NCBI RefSeq assembly: GCF_000737705.1
Contig: NZ_JPRH01000012.1
Span: 115,374-179,373, forward strand
DNA length: 64,000 nt
From: Chryseobacterium soli
Lineage (GTDB): Bacteria > Bacteroidota > Bacteroidia > Flavobacteriales > Weeksellaceae
Reading direction: 5' to 3'
Shown: in pieces, positions 36,804 through 45,728 of the stretch
Numbering within the stretch: the stretch's first letter is position 1
Layout: each line of letters opens with the position of its first letter
The notes under the pieces: generated by a model
Told to the model about the DNA's origin: nothing
Database searches by the model: none
What the model saw: the letters and a program-made list of their open reading frames with translations, nothing else
Translations under genes and position numbers: made by a program

Positions 36804-37559
36804 ATGAATGTTTTTATCGCAGGCGGAACTTCGGGAATCGGCTACTCTCTTGCTGAACATTATCTCTCAAAAGGATATCGTGTCGGTATTTGCGGAAGAG
36901 ACCTGAATAAAATCCCTGACCATAATTTCGTAAATTTAAAAGCATTTAAAGCAGATGTCTATCAGATAGATGATCTGTTGCAGGCTGTACAGGCTTTTCT
37001 CCCGGAGAATGAGGATTTAGATATTTTCATCAACTGCACAGGAAGTTATGCGGAAGATGTGGCCGGACAAATTTCTTATGAAGAAGCAGAAGAAATGTTG
37101 AGTACCAATATTCTTGGTACTGCTCATTGTTTTGAAGTGGCAAGAAGGGTAATGAAAGGACAGCTTACAGGCAGGATTGCCGTTATTGCTTCTGTTTCCG
37201 GGATTCTGGAATATGAAAACTCGAGTCTGTATACCAAAACAAAACGTTCGGTCATTCAAATGGCAGACGCGTATCGCCGGGGGCTGAAACCTTTTGGAAT
37301 CTCCGTAACCACCATTGCACCAGGATATGTAGATACGGCAAAGCTGAGGGATCTTAACAATAACGATCTGAGTAAAAAACCTTTCGTTATCGATGTTAAA
37401 ACTGCAACAACCCTTATTGCTGATGCCATTGAAAAACAAAAAAAACTCATCATTTTTCCATCAAAAATGAAATGGATGATGAAATCTTTAGCTGTACTTC
37501 CCTCCTCCTTATTAAACCTAATCATGTTCAGGAAAGCGAAATGGATGAAAAACGAATAA
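36804..37559 (+). CDS. Short-chain dehydrogenase/reductase
   Basis: A 251-residue classical SDR. The Rossmann motif is GGTSGIG (7-13), with NCTG in place of NNAG, Ser130, Tyr143 and Lys147 (YTKTK) as catalytic residues, and PGYVDT downstream. Arg in CGR after beta-2 suggests NADPH preference, an inference. The basic C-terminus with a hydrophobic stretch (SLLNLIMF) may bind the membrane, like SDRs acting on lipids. It sits inside the ynb-like cluster, 211 bases after the patatin gene, and overlaps the next gene by 19 bases, so it belongs with the phosphatase and hydrolase genes. Substrate unknown. Confidence 0.9.
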   Translation: MNVFIAGGTSGIGYSLAEHYLSKGYRVGICGRDLNKIPDHNFVNLKAFKADVYQIDDLLQAVQAFLPENEDLDIFINCTGSYAEDVAGQISYEEAEEMLSTNILGTAHCFEVARRVMKGQLTGRIAVIASVSGILEYENSSLYTKTKRSVIQMADAYRRGLKPFGISVTTIAPGYVDTAKLRDLNNNDLSKKPFVIDVKTATTLIADAIEKQKKLIIFPSKMKWMMKSLAVLPSSLLNLIMFRKAKWMKNE

Positions 37560-38869
37560 AAAGTAAAGATAAATTCTATGCGCTGCTGATTTGCGCAGTG
37601 GTATTTACCATCATCTATAATACTGCAGCATGGTATGTTTCCAAGTTGGAAAATGTGTATTCATTTGTCTTTAGTTTTGAAAAATACATTCCTTTTATTC
37701 CATGGACCATCATCCCTTACCTGAGCAGCGGAGTCCTTTTCTGTGTAGTATTTTTAATATCTTCTGACAAAAGACAACTTAAGCTGTTAACCCAAAGAAT
37801 GCTTTTTGTCACCATCATCGCTGGCATATGTTTTGTCTTATTTCCTTTGAGATTTTCTCTGCAGAAGCCTGATATAGGCAATGCTCTTTTCAGATATTCT
37901 TTTCAGGTCCTGAAAATTCTTGATTCTCCTTTTAATCAATCTCCTTCTTTACATATTGCTTATGCTTTTATTTTCTGGACTATTTTCAGGAATTTCAATC
38001 AAAAACTGAGACTATTTTCAATGGTCTGGCTCATTGCATTGGGCGTTTCTACCTTAACGACCTACCAACATCATTTTATTGATATCATCACAGGAATCAT
38101 CCTTGCCCACATTAGTTTTATCGTATTTCCGGATCAGAAAAATAACTTCAGATACCGAAATTTCCAGGTTGCCAATTTTTATTTTCTATCCGGATGGATC
38201 ATTTTTTTAAGCTCATTAGTCCTTAATCAATTCTTCGGAGGAGTATGGCTGTTTCTGTTGTGGCCAGCTTTGGTGATGCTTTTAACAGGATATCATTATC
38301 AGAACAACGCCGTTCATTTTTTAAAAGATAAGAATGGGAATATTCCTGTATGGAAAAAGATTTTTTATGCTCCTTACCAGTTAATCTATTACCTATGCTG
38401 GAAATGGTTGAGGAAGAATAAAGCACCGATAGAAATCATGCAAAATATTTATATTTCCTCCAAACTGTCTGCTGCAGATATACAACAGATGGAGATTAAT
38501 GAAAATACTTTTGTTTATGATTTATCTGCTGAACTGGAAGAGACTTCTTTAATAAAAAAACGATCAAAATACTACTTTGCACCTTTTTTAGATATCGGGA
38601 CATTTGATGTAGAGGAGACGAAAAAATTAGTTCATCAAATCACGGAAAATTACAAACAGCTTCCAAGCAATGGAAAAATACTCATCCATTGCACAATGGG
38701 CTTTACCCGGAGCAGTATCATGGGTACGCTGGTAATTAAAAATATTCTATCTTTACCCTTAGACCAAACAATAACCCACATGAAATCTGTCAATAAGAAT
38801 GCGATTATTCATTCGTATGCAGAGGATTTTTTGAAATATTTTACTTATTATGAACAGCGGAATTTTTAA
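37541..38869 (+). CDS. PAP2-dual-specificity phosphatase fusion, YnbD-like
   Basis: A 442-residue protein. The N-terminal half has several membrane helices with PAP2 motifs (PSLHIAYAF with His138, and HHFIDIITG with His177/178), as in lipid phosphate phosphatases. The C-terminal cytoplasmic domain is a cysteine phosphatase with HCTMGFTRS, Cys384 and Arg390 (CX5R). The same two-domain layout and size are those of E. coli YnbD. I use ATG 37541, which overlaps the dehydrogenase by 19 bases; an in-frame ATG at 37472 would overlap much more. It may dephosphorylate a lipid made by the YnbA/B-like proteins, which is inference. Confidence 0.85.
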   Translation: MDEKRIKSKDKFYALLICAVVFTIIYNTAAWYVSKLENVYSFVFSFEKYIPFIPWTIIPYLSSGVLFCVVFLISSDKRQLKLLTQRMLFVTIIAGICFVLFPLRFSLQKPDIGNALFRYSFQVLKILDSPFNQSPSLHIAYAFIFWTIFRNFNQKLRLFSMVWLIALGVSTLTTYQHHFIDIITGIILAHISFIVFPDQKNNFRYRNFQVANFYFLSGWIIFLSSLVLNQFFGGVWLFLLWPALVMLLTGYHYQNNAVHFLKDKNGNIPVWKKIFYAPYQLIYYLCWKWLRKNKAPIEIMQNIYISSKLSAADIQQMEINENTFVYDLSAELEETSLIKKRSKYYFAPFLDIGTFDVEETKKLVHQITENYKQLPSNGKILIHCTMGFTRSSIMGTLVIKNILSLPLDQTITHMKSVNKNAIIHSYAEDFLKYFTYYEQRNF

Positions 38870-40544
38870 AAGTTTTGATGAAAACGAGCTCTTTTACAGA
38901 GAATGGAATTACCAGCCTCAGCAAAAAAGCATCGTTATGATCCACCGTGGACATGAGCATTCTGAAAGGCTTAACGATATAGCCCAGTCGCCACAATTTT
39001 CCAACTACAATATTTTCGCATTCGATCTGCGCGGCCATGGGCATACGAAGACAAAAACATCTTCTGTTTTTATGGATTACGTTCGTGATATGGACTCATT
39101 TGCCCACTTTTTACAGTCAAAATATGAGGTAAAAATTTCTGATATTTTTGTGGTAGCCAACAGTATCGGAGGAGTTATCGCTTCGGCATGGGCTCATGAT
39201 TTCGCACCCAGAATTGCAGGAATGACGCTTCTTGCACCCGCTTTTAAGATCAACCTCATCGTTCCTTTAGCCAATGAAATGATCACCTTAGGAACCAAAC
39301 TGAAAAAAGGACTGATTATTAAAAGCTACGTAAAATCCTCGATGCTTACACATGATCCCGAACAGCAGAAAGCCTATGATACCGATCCGCTGATCACCAG
39401 ATCCATCGATGCGGAATTATTAATTGACCTCGCAAAAGCAGGAAAGCGTTTGGTGGATGATGCCGAGGCGATTGGTATTCCCACGCTTATTTTATCTGCA
39501 GAAAAAGATCAGGTAGTCTTCAATAAAGAACAGAAAAATTTCCATTATAAAATAGATACTGATCTGAAAGAATATACCGTTCTCCCTAATTTCTTCCACG
39601 GAATTTTATTTGAAACCGGAAAAGAAATGGTGTACGACCGGATCAGAGATTTTGCTGAAAAATGTTTTGCGCATACTCCCGAAGAGCCGTCTCTTACTCC
39701 TGACCGCTTTTCTGTAAAAGAATACCAGAACCTTCAGAATAAGCTTGGCAATAATTTAAATTTTAAATTCCAAAAATGGTCCCTATCAAAAATCGGAAAG
39801 ATCAGCACCGGAATGGCGATCGGCCTGAAACATGGCTTTGATTCCGGGATTTCTTTAGACTACGTATACCATAATCAACCGCAGGGAAAATTAGGTTTCG
39901 GAAAAATGATGGATAAAAATTATCTGGAAGCTATCGGGTGGAAAGGAATCCGAATTCGGAAACAGCATTTGATACAGCTTTTAGAACATAATATCCAAAC
40001 ACTTTTAAAGGAAGGCCGGAAAGTAAAAATACTGGATATTGCCGGCGGAACGGGAAATTATTTATTTGATATTAAAGAAAAATATCCCCAGACAGAAATC
40101 GTTATCAATGAGTTTGTACAAGCTAATATTGAAATCGGCGAGAAGGTGATTCAGGAAAAGAAATATGAAAATATCCGCTTCACGAATTTCGACTGCTTTG
40201 ATCCTGAAACTTATAAAAAATTAAACTTCGAACCGAATATTACAATTGTTTCCGGTATTCTGGAACTTTTCGGAGATAATGAAATGGCAGGCAAAGCAAT
40301 CCAGGGCGTTGCTTCTGTTTCTGAAAAGAATTCTTATGTAGTTTACACGGGACAGCCATGGCATCCCCAACTGAAAATGATTGCTTATGTCCTGAATAAT
40401 CATAAAAATGAAGACTGGATCATGAGAAGACGCTCACAAAAAGAACTTGACCGCGTAATGCTTTTTAACGGCATCCAAAAAGAAAATATGCTGATTGATG
40501 ACTTCGGAATTTTCACCGTGTCTTCAGGTAAAATTAATGCTTAA
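38850..40544 (+). CDS. Alpha/beta hydrolase-SAM methyltransferase fusion, YnbC-like
   Basis: A 564-residue two-domain protein. Residues 1-280 are an alpha/beta hydrolase: HRGHEHS, FDLRGHGHT, and nucleophile elbow A-N-S105-I-G, in which the first Gly of GxSxG is Ala, with FFHG carrying the likely His. Residues about 340-564 are a class I methyltransferase with ILDIAGGTGNY binding S-adenosylmethionine and YTGQPWHPQ. This fusion matches E. coli YnbC, usually labelled a hydrolase or lysophospholipase. It overlaps the YnbD-like gene by 20 bases, completing the ynb set in order A, B, patatin, SDR, D, C. Substrate unknown. Confidence 0.85.
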   Translation: MNSGIFKSFDENELFYREWNYQPQQKSIVMIHRGHEHSERLNDIAQSPQFSNYNIFAFDLRGHGHTKTKTSSVFMDYVRDMDSFAHFLQSKYEVKISDIFVVANSIGGVIASAWAHDFAPRIAGMTLLAPAFKINLIVPLANEMITLGTKLKKGLIIKSYVKSSMLTHDPEQQKAYDTDPLITRSIDAELLIDLAKAGKRLVDDAEAIGIPTLILSAEKDQVVFNKEQKNFHYKIDTDLKEYTVLPNFFHGILFETGKEMVYDRIRDFAEKCFAHTPEEPSLTPDRFSVKEYQNLQNKLGNNLNFKFQKWSLSKIGKISTGMAIGLKHGFDSGISLDYVYHNQPQGKLGFGKMMDKNYLEAIGWKGIRIRKQHLIQLLEHNIQTLLKEGRKVKILDIAGGTGNYLFDIKEKYPQTEIVINEFVQANIEIGEKVIQEKKYENIRFTNFDCFDPETYKKLNFEPNITIVSGILELFGDNEMAGKAIQGVASVSEKNSYVVYTGQPWHPQLKMIAYVLNNHKNEDWIMRRRSQKELDRVMLFNGIQKENMLIDDFGIFTVSSGKINA

Positions 40545-40562
40545 ATCTTTGTCTTACTATCA

Positions 40563-40594
40563 TAAAAAAGGCTTCTCAATGAGAAGCCTTTTTA
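40563..40594. terminator. Bidirectional terminator between ynbC-like gene and yceI
   Basis: AAAAAAGGCTTCTC-AAT-GAGAAGCCTTTTT between convergent genes. Confidence 0.92.
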
Positions 40595-40619
40595 CTTAAA
40601 ATCAAATGATGTTTAAGAA

Positions 40620-41189
40620 TTATTGTTTTACCAATTCAAAGTATAAGTTAACATCTACGTCCTTTGCTACCCCAGCTCCGGTTGGATCATATTTAATATT
40701 GTAATCTAAACGGTTAACCTTAAATTTGGTCTGAAACCCAAGAACAGTTTTTCCCTGTTGGTTTTTCGTTACTCCTCCAAAAGTTACCGGAACACTGATT
40801 TCTTTAGTAACATCTTTAATGGTAAGACTTCCTTTCAGGATATAATTATTGTTTTTATCTTTTGTGATAGAAGTACTTTTAAACTTCATTTCCGGAAACT
40901 TTTCCGCTGAGAAGAAATCATCACTTTTCAAATGTTTGTCTCTCATTTCAACTCCGGTATTCACAGAATTAATGTCTACCGCAAAATCGAAAGCGGCATT
41001 ATCCAGATTATCTCCTTTAGTGTTTACCGTTCCCGTAAATTTATCAAACCTTCCCTGCACAAAGCTGATGCCCATGTGTTTGATGTTAAAGTTAACAGAT
41101 GAGTGCATCGGATCTACATTCCATACAGTCTGAGCAAAGCCCACAACGCTTAATAAAGCAAAAACGAAAGTTAAAAATACCTTTTTCAT
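40620..41189 (-). CDS. YceI family periplasmic protein
   Basis: A 189-residue secreted protein. The signal peptide ends around residue 19 (VGFAQ), followed by the YceI lipocalin-like barrel: WNVDPMHSSVNFNIKHMG, then FDFAVDINSVNTGVEMRDKH and LKSDDFFSAEKFPEM, all strong family marks. YceI proteins bind polyisoprenoid or similar hydrophobic ligands in the periplasm and are often induced by stress or high pH. No isoprenoid or cytochrome b561 partner is next to it. The small membrane protein upstream on the same strand is 71 bases away and may share the transcript. Confidence 0.95.
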   Translation of the reverse strand: MKKVFLTFVFALLSVVGFAQTVWNVDPMHSSVNFNIKHMGISFVQGRFDKFTGTVNTKGDNLDNAAFDFAVDINSVNTGVEMRDKHLKSDDFFSAEKFPEMKFKSTSITKDKNNNYILKGSLTIKDVTKEISVPVTFGGVTKNQQGKTVLGFQTKFKVNRLDYNIKYDPTGAGVAKDVDVNLYFELVKQ

Positions 41190-41260
41190 TGTATTATATA
41201 TTGTATTATTATTAATCTGGTAAAGGTAGACCTTGAAATGCAGCCGTACATTGACCTATG

Positions 41261-41671
41261 TTAGTTTTTACTTTTAGATCTCATTACTTTTGAATACACC
41301 AGATCAAAAAGTACCATAATCAGGAAGACACCTATTGAATTGACACACAAAAACACATTAAGTAACTTAGGGTTAGTATGTTCCACAAAATACGTAAAGG
41401 GATTAGTCCCAGATAATATAAGCATGAGAAGATAAAGAACCTCAAATAAAAGAGCAATTTTCCATAGGGAATGATACTGCTGTTTAAAAATAAATACGGT
41501 TATCAATCCCACTACAGAAACAATCAGACATCCTATGAGAATGGAAAGAGACAGCATTCCGAAATCTCCGCCGGGAAGTTCTAAAAATTTCACAGTTTCA
41601 TCAACAAAACCTGTATTGAAAATCGTCATCACCACAAATACAAGGATTGTTTTCAGGAGTATATTTTTCAT
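41261..41671 (-). CDS. Small four-helix membrane protein of unknown function
   Basis: A 136-residue protein with four hydrophobic segments (about 7-21, 42-62, 70-87 and 106-128) and a basic tail (KVMRSKSKN), so both ends are probably cytoplasmic. I do not recognise a family. A conserved-looking feature is FVDETVKFLELPGGDFG between the first two helices, which could be an extracytoplasmic loop. It precedes yceI on the same strand and is divergent from radA, 60 bases away. Confidence 0.65.
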   Translation of the reverse strand: MKNILLKTILVFVVMTIFNTGFVDETVKFLELPGGDFGMLSLSILIGCLIVSVVGLITVFIFKQQYHSLWKIALLFEVLYLLMLILSGTNPFTYFVEHTNPKLLNVFLCVNSIGVFLIMVLFDLVYSKVMRSKSKN

Positions 41672-41731
41672 CTCTGAAAATTAAATAAAATTTCGAAAGA
41701 AAAATTCAAAAAAATTTTTGAACTTCGCGGT

Positions 41732-43081
41732 ATGGCAAAATTAAAAACAGCATATTTCTGTCAAAATTGCGGAACCCAGTATTCTCAATGGATGGGACAA
41801 TGCAAAAACTGTGGAGAATGGAATACTTTGGTGGAAGAAGTTGTTGAAAAAACATCAAGCAAAACCCCACCTTTTTCGAAGACCAAGCAACATGTCATTA
41901 ATATCATCGAGGTAGAAACCGTTGAAGAGCCCCGTATAAAAACTCCTTCCGAAGAACTTAACCGTGTGTTGGGAGGCGGAATAGTCTTAGGCTCCGTTAC
42001 CTTGATCGGCGGTGAACCCGGGATCGGAAAATCGACATTACTGCTGCAGCTTGCGCTGAAGATGAAGAAGAAAGTTTTTTATGTTTCTGGGGAAGAAAGT
42101 GCTTCTCAGATTAAAATGAGGGCTGACAGATTAACGGATGTCCAAAATCCCAACTGTTTCTTGTATACAGAAACTTCACTGGAAAAGATTCTACATGAAG
42201 CCAAAAAACTGGAGCCTGATTTTGTTATTATTGATTCCATTCAAACGTTACAATCCCAACTTATTGAAAGTTCTCCGGGAACGGTTTCTCAAATCCGCGA
42301 ATGTTCCAATGAAATCATCAAATATGCCAAAGAAAACAATGTCCCGGTTTTCCTGGTGGGTCATATTACCAAAGACGGACAGATCGCCGGTCCAAAAGTA
42401 CTGGAGCACATGGTAGATGTTGTTCTGAACTTTGATGGTGACAGAAACCATCTTTTCAGATTATTAAGAGCAAATAAAAACCGTTTCGGTTCCACTGCTG
42501 AAATTGGGATTTACGAAATGATTTCCCAGGGTTTAAAGGAAATTAAAAATCCTTCTGAGATTTTAATTACCAAGAAATTTGAAGAGCTGTCAGGAAATTC
42601 TGTGGCAGTAACTTTAGAAGGAAACCGCCCCATGCTTTTGGAAATACAAGCATTGGTGAGTACTGCCGTCTATGGAACACCACAAAGGAGCTGTACAGGC
42701 TTTGATGCCAAAAGGCTGAATATGCTATTGGCTGTTCTGGAAAAGCGCTCCGGCTTTCAGTTGGGATCAAAAGATGTATTCCTGAATATAACGGGAGGAA
42801 TCAAAACGGATGATCCGGCTTTGGATCTTGCTGTAGTTGCTTCAATCCTTTCTTCCAATGAAGATATTGCAATTTCCGAACATTTTTGTTTTGCCGGTGA
42901 GATTGGCTTAAGCGGCGAGATCCGCCCGATTGCCCAGGCAGAACAGAGAATTACCGAAGCCGAAAAATTAGGGTATGAGAAAATTTTTATTTCTAATCTC
43001 AATAAACTTCCCAAGAAAAAATTCGGCATTAAGATTGAGGAGGTGAGCAAAATTGAAGATTTTCACGAAAGACTTTTTTAA
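41732..43081 (+). CDS. radA: DNA repair protein RadA
   Basis: A 449-residue cytoplasmic ATPase that helps process recombination intermediates. The N-terminal zinc finger has Cys10, Cys13, Cys24 and Cys27. The RecA-like domain has Walker A GGEPGIGKST near residue 95 and the RadA-specific KNRFG motif near 248. The C-terminal Lon-protease-like domain includes GLSGEIRPIAQAEQRI. Length and domain order are standard. It is monocistronic with a strong terminator. Confidence 0.97.
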   Translation: MAKLKTAYFCQNCGTQYSQWMGQCKNCGEWNTLVEEVVEKTSSKTPPFSKTKQHVINIIEVETVEEPRIKTPSEELNRVLGGGIVLGSVTLIGGEPGIGKSTLLLQLALKMKKKVFYVSGEESASQIKMRADRLTDVQNPNCFLYTETSLEKILHEAKKLEPDFVIIDSIQTLQSQLIESSPGTVSQIRECSNEIIKYAKENNVPVFLVGHITKDGQIAGPKVLEHMVDVVLNFDGDRNHLFRLLRANKNRFGSTAEIGIYEMISQGLKEIKNPSEILITKKFEELSGNSVAVTLEGNRPMLLEIQALVSTAVYGTPQRSCTGFDAKRLNMLLAVLEKRSGFQLGSKDVFLNITGGIKTDDPALDLAVVASILSSNEDIAISEHFCFAGEIGLSGEIRPIAQAEQRITEAEKLGYEKIFISNLNKLPKKKFGIKIEEVSKIEDFHERLF

Positions 43082-43094
43082 TAAAAGATAAAAC

Positions 43095-43133
43095 TAAAAA
43101 AGCAGAAGTCCATCGTCGTTCTTCTGCTTTTTT
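43095..43133 (+). terminator. Terminator of radA
   Basis: AAAAAAGCAGAAG and CTTCTGCTTTTTT pair around a 12-base loop, just after the radA stop codon. Confidence 0.9.
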
Positions 43134-43186
43134 CATTTCTATCCAGCATACTTATTATTTATAATTGAATAATTTATCCTTATTTA

Positions 43187-43215
43187 TTGCATTGAAAATT
43201 TATCACATATATTTG
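43187..43215 (+). promoter_or_regulatory. Promoter of the protease-like T9SS gene
   Basis: TTG (43187-43189), 18 bases, TATATTTG (43208-43215). A second TATATTTG lies at 43226-43233. Confidence 0.6.
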
Positions 43216-43256
43216 AAATATTATATATATTTGTATATAATAATCCATAAAACCTC

Positions 43257-44468
43257 ATGAAAACTAAATTTACTGTACTTGCCCTTTTTTGTGCAACCCT
43301 ACTTATTGCACAGAACCGTGTTTTCCAGCATCCCGTTCAGGAAAACAACCTCAGCTCCACACAAAAAATCACTAAAGACCTTGCCTCCGGTTATATTAAA
43401 ACCCAATATTACAGGCAGGCTTCTTTCGACCTGAAATCCGATCTTCAGATACCGCTGCCTGATGGTAGGGAAATTACGGCAAGATTGGACCGGGCTTATC
43501 CTTACAGCAACAAAAGTGAATCATATGTTTATCGTATCGATAATGATCCGAAAGCCGAGCTGGTCCTTTCAAAATATGACAATACCGTAGCCGGAATGTA
43601 TTCTTCAGGATCCGGAGAAAAAGTAATGTTTCACCAGACTTCGGCTGATATTTTCGCTTTATCTTCAGTCAGCAATTCAAAATTAATCGGCCAGGACTCC
43701 AAAGATGATTACATTCTGGACATTCCTCCCGGCACCCTCTCTAAAGTAAATTCCAATGTATGTCTGGACACCACTCCGGTTTGTGCGGCAACCACAATTG
43801 ATGTGATGGTGGTATTTACCACAGGAGCAAAAACAGCCTGGGGAGGCGTATCGCAAAGTAATGCTTTTATAGCTACTGCGGTAACCAATTTTAATACAGC
43901 CCTCACCAATTCCGGCGTTTCCAATGTAACGATCAACCTGGTCTATTCAGGTGAGATTGCCTATACAGAATCCGGAAATATCAGTACTGATCTTACGAGA
44001 TTCAGAACCAATAATGATTCTTATATGGATAATATCCACACCCTGAGAACAACGTATGGAGCAGATATCTGTTCACTGATCACTTCTACCCCAACGAATA
44101 CCTGCGGTTTAGGATACGTCAACACAAATCCCACCAATTATACAGGCACTTCCGGATTTTCAGTTTCCCTTTATAACTGTGCCGTTTCTCAGTTTATGTC
44201 TCCGGCAGATGCGTTAAAAACAATGGATACCCAACTTCAGAATAAGGAATTTGCCGTGTATCCAAATCCGGCAAAAGAAAACATCAATATTGCAGCAAAA
44301 GACAGCAGAAAATATACTTTTAAAGTATTTAATGCCTTGGGACATCCAATGATAACAACCACCGAAAGAAGCATTGATCTGAAAAACTGGCCTTCGGGAG
44401 AATATTTCATAAACATCTATGACGAAAAAAATACCATGACAGGAAGCAAAAAGTTTATTGTACACTAA
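43257..44468 (+). CDS. Metalloprotease-like secreted protein lacking the zinc motif, with T9SS sorting domain
   Basis: A 403-residue secreted protein: signal peptide to about residue 18, a propeptide-like region, then a reprolysin-like segment (IDVMVVFTTGAKTAWGG, then a long helix and INLVYSGEIAYTESGN, ADICSLITS). This resembles M72 peptidyl-Asp metallopeptidases. Where the family continues with HExxHxxGxxHD, the sequence jumps at about residues 308-314 (YNCAVSQFMSP) straight to the tail, and no HExxH occurs anywhere. Residues about 330-403 form a type IX secretion sorting domain (FAVYPNPAKENINI, SGEYFINIY). It reads as an in-frame deletion of the catalytic core, so it is probably secreted but not a protease. 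Confidence 0.8.
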   Translation: MKTKFTVLALFCATLLIAQNRVFQHPVQENNLSSTQKITKDLASGYIKTQYYRQASFDLKSDLQIPLPDGREITARLDRAYPYSNKSESYVYRIDNDPKAELVLSKYDNTVAGMYSSGSGEKVMFHQTSADIFALSSVSNSKLIGQDSKDDYILDIPPGTLSKVNSNVCLDTTPVCAATTIDVMVVFTTGAKTAWGGVSQSNAFIATAVTNFNTALTNSGVSNVTINLVYSGEIAYTESGNISTDLTRFRTNNDSYMDNIHTLRTTYGADICSLITSTPTNTCGLGYVNTNPTNYTGTSGFSVSLYNCAVSQFMSPADALKTMDTQLQNKEFAVYPNPAKENINIAAKDSRKYTFKVFNALGHPMITTTERSIDLKNWPSGEYFINIYDEKNTMTGSKKFIVH

Positions 44469-44552
44469 ATTTTCTCAACAAATTCTGATTCAAGTCCTCC
44501 GAATATTTTAATTTTATTCGGGGGATTTTAAATTTATGCCCTATATTGTAGT

Positions 44553-45146
44553 ATGAATTATCTGGCTCACTCTTTTCTTTCATTCACTGACGGGCAGATC
44601 GTCGGGCAGTTTCTGGAAGATTTTATCCGGAACAAAGACCGCTTCTCTTTTCCAAAGGAAATTCAGGATGGAATTACGATGCACCGGGCTATTGATACGT
44701 TTACGGATTCGCATGAAGCCATTCACGAAGCTAAAAAAGTTTTCAGTCCGCTTGTTAGGCTTTACGCCGGAGCCTTTGTAGATGTTTCAATGGATTATTT
44801 TTTAGCCAATGACCTCAGCAGGAATTCATTGCCGGAATGGAAAGCCCATTCTTTAAAAGTATACAGAGTTCTTAATGAACACCAAAAATGGCTGCCTGAA
44901 AATTTTAAAATGATGCTTGCCAAAATGGAAAAAGATGACTGGCTCTACAACTACCGTGAAAACCAGGGCATTAAATTCAGCATTCAGAATGTTCTTCACA
45001 AAGCTAAATATCTGGATAAAGATCTGCCGGTTTTTGATTTATTCCTTCAGAATAAAGAAATTCTGCAACAATGTTATGATGCGTTTTTCCCGGATTTATT
45101 CATTCATGCACAGGGGATCAATGCTCTTTTGGAACTGGAAAACTGA
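44553..45146 (+). CDS. Acyl carrier protein phosphodiesterase (AcpH family)
   Basis: A 197-residue protein of the AcpH/DUF479 family, which removes the 4'-phosphopantetheine arm from acyl carrier protein. MNYLAHSFLSF opens the protein; GQFLEDFIRN gives a metal-binding Asp, GITMHRAIDTFTDSH the conserved HR-IDxFTDxH motif, and FVDVSMDYFLAND the paired Asp residues of this HD-like fold. Length is typical. It stands alone between a secreted protein and a convergent DUF6702 gene 14 bases away. E. coli acpH is non-essential and its physiological role remains unclear. Confidence 0.88.
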   Translation: MNYLAHSFLSFTDGQIVGQFLEDFIRNKDRFSFPKEIQDGITMHRAIDTFTDSHEAIHEAKKVFSPLVRLYAGAFVDVSMDYFLANDLSRNSLPEWKAHSLKVYRVLNEHQKWLPENFKMMLAKMEKDDWLYNYRENQGIKFSIQNVLHKAKYLDKDLPVFDLFLQNKEILQQCYDAFFPDLFIHAQGINALLELEN

Positions 45147-45160
45147 TTGTATATAAACTA

Positions 45161-45673
45161 CTAAAATTCCCGAAACAGATAACGGTTGGGATACGTCAGT
45201 TTTTCACTTTTCCGGGCATTATTGACAATGATGTGAACAATATTCATCTGATCATCAAACAGATTATATAGGAAACTGACTGCTGTTTCTACTTTTTTAG
45301 GAGAATCTGACTGCTCGGATTCTAAATATACTTCAACAGATTCGCTATCTTCCTGATACCCGACATAGTTTACTTTCAGGAACCGGTTATCAGATTTCAA
45401 TTTGAAATAGGCTGCACAATAGTCTTTTAAAGCTTCATTAAGCCGAACTTTATAGGCCGGATCGTTAAAATGAAAAGGTTTTCCATATTTTTTACTGAGA
45501 GCATTTTCCAGATCATCGAGAAAAAAACGCCCGGTGACTTCAAAAGTCTTTGATTTCGTATTATAATTAATTTCCACAGATCCCACATGATAAGGGTGTT
45601 TCGCTTTGCTGAAAGACCATAAAAACACAACCGGAATAAGAAACAGCCACAAATTCTTCATAAACCCTGACAT
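45161..45673 (-). CDS. DUF6702 family secreted protein
   Basis: A 170-residue protein with an N-terminal signal (about 5-24, LWLFLIPVVFLWSFSKA) and a body starting HPYHVGSVEINYN, the mark of DUF6702. The body is mostly predicted beta with FFLDDLENALSKKYGK in the middle. Function is unknown. In Flavobacteriia this family often sits beside a HupE/UreJ-like membrane protein and an M1 peptidase, and that order is seen here on the opposite strand. A second ATG four codons in (45661) is an equally good start. Confidence 0.85.
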   Translation of the reverse strand: MSGFMKNLWLFLIPVVFLWSFSKAKHPYHVGSVEINYNTKSKTFEVTGRFFLDDLENALSKKYGKPFHFNDPAYKVRLNEALKDYCAAYFKLKSDNRFLKVNYVGYQEDSESVEVYLESEQSDSPKKVETAVSFLYNLFDDQMNIVHIIVNNARKSEKLTYPNRYLFREF

Positions 45674-45728
45674 TTAAAATTTGTTCCGAAATTAATCATT
45701 ATTTTCGTACGCATTATATTTTTACGCT

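Noticed and set aside
43208..43233. Second TATATTTG as an alternative promoter for the protease-like gene
   Set aside because: No TTG at the right distance; the first box has one at 18 bases.
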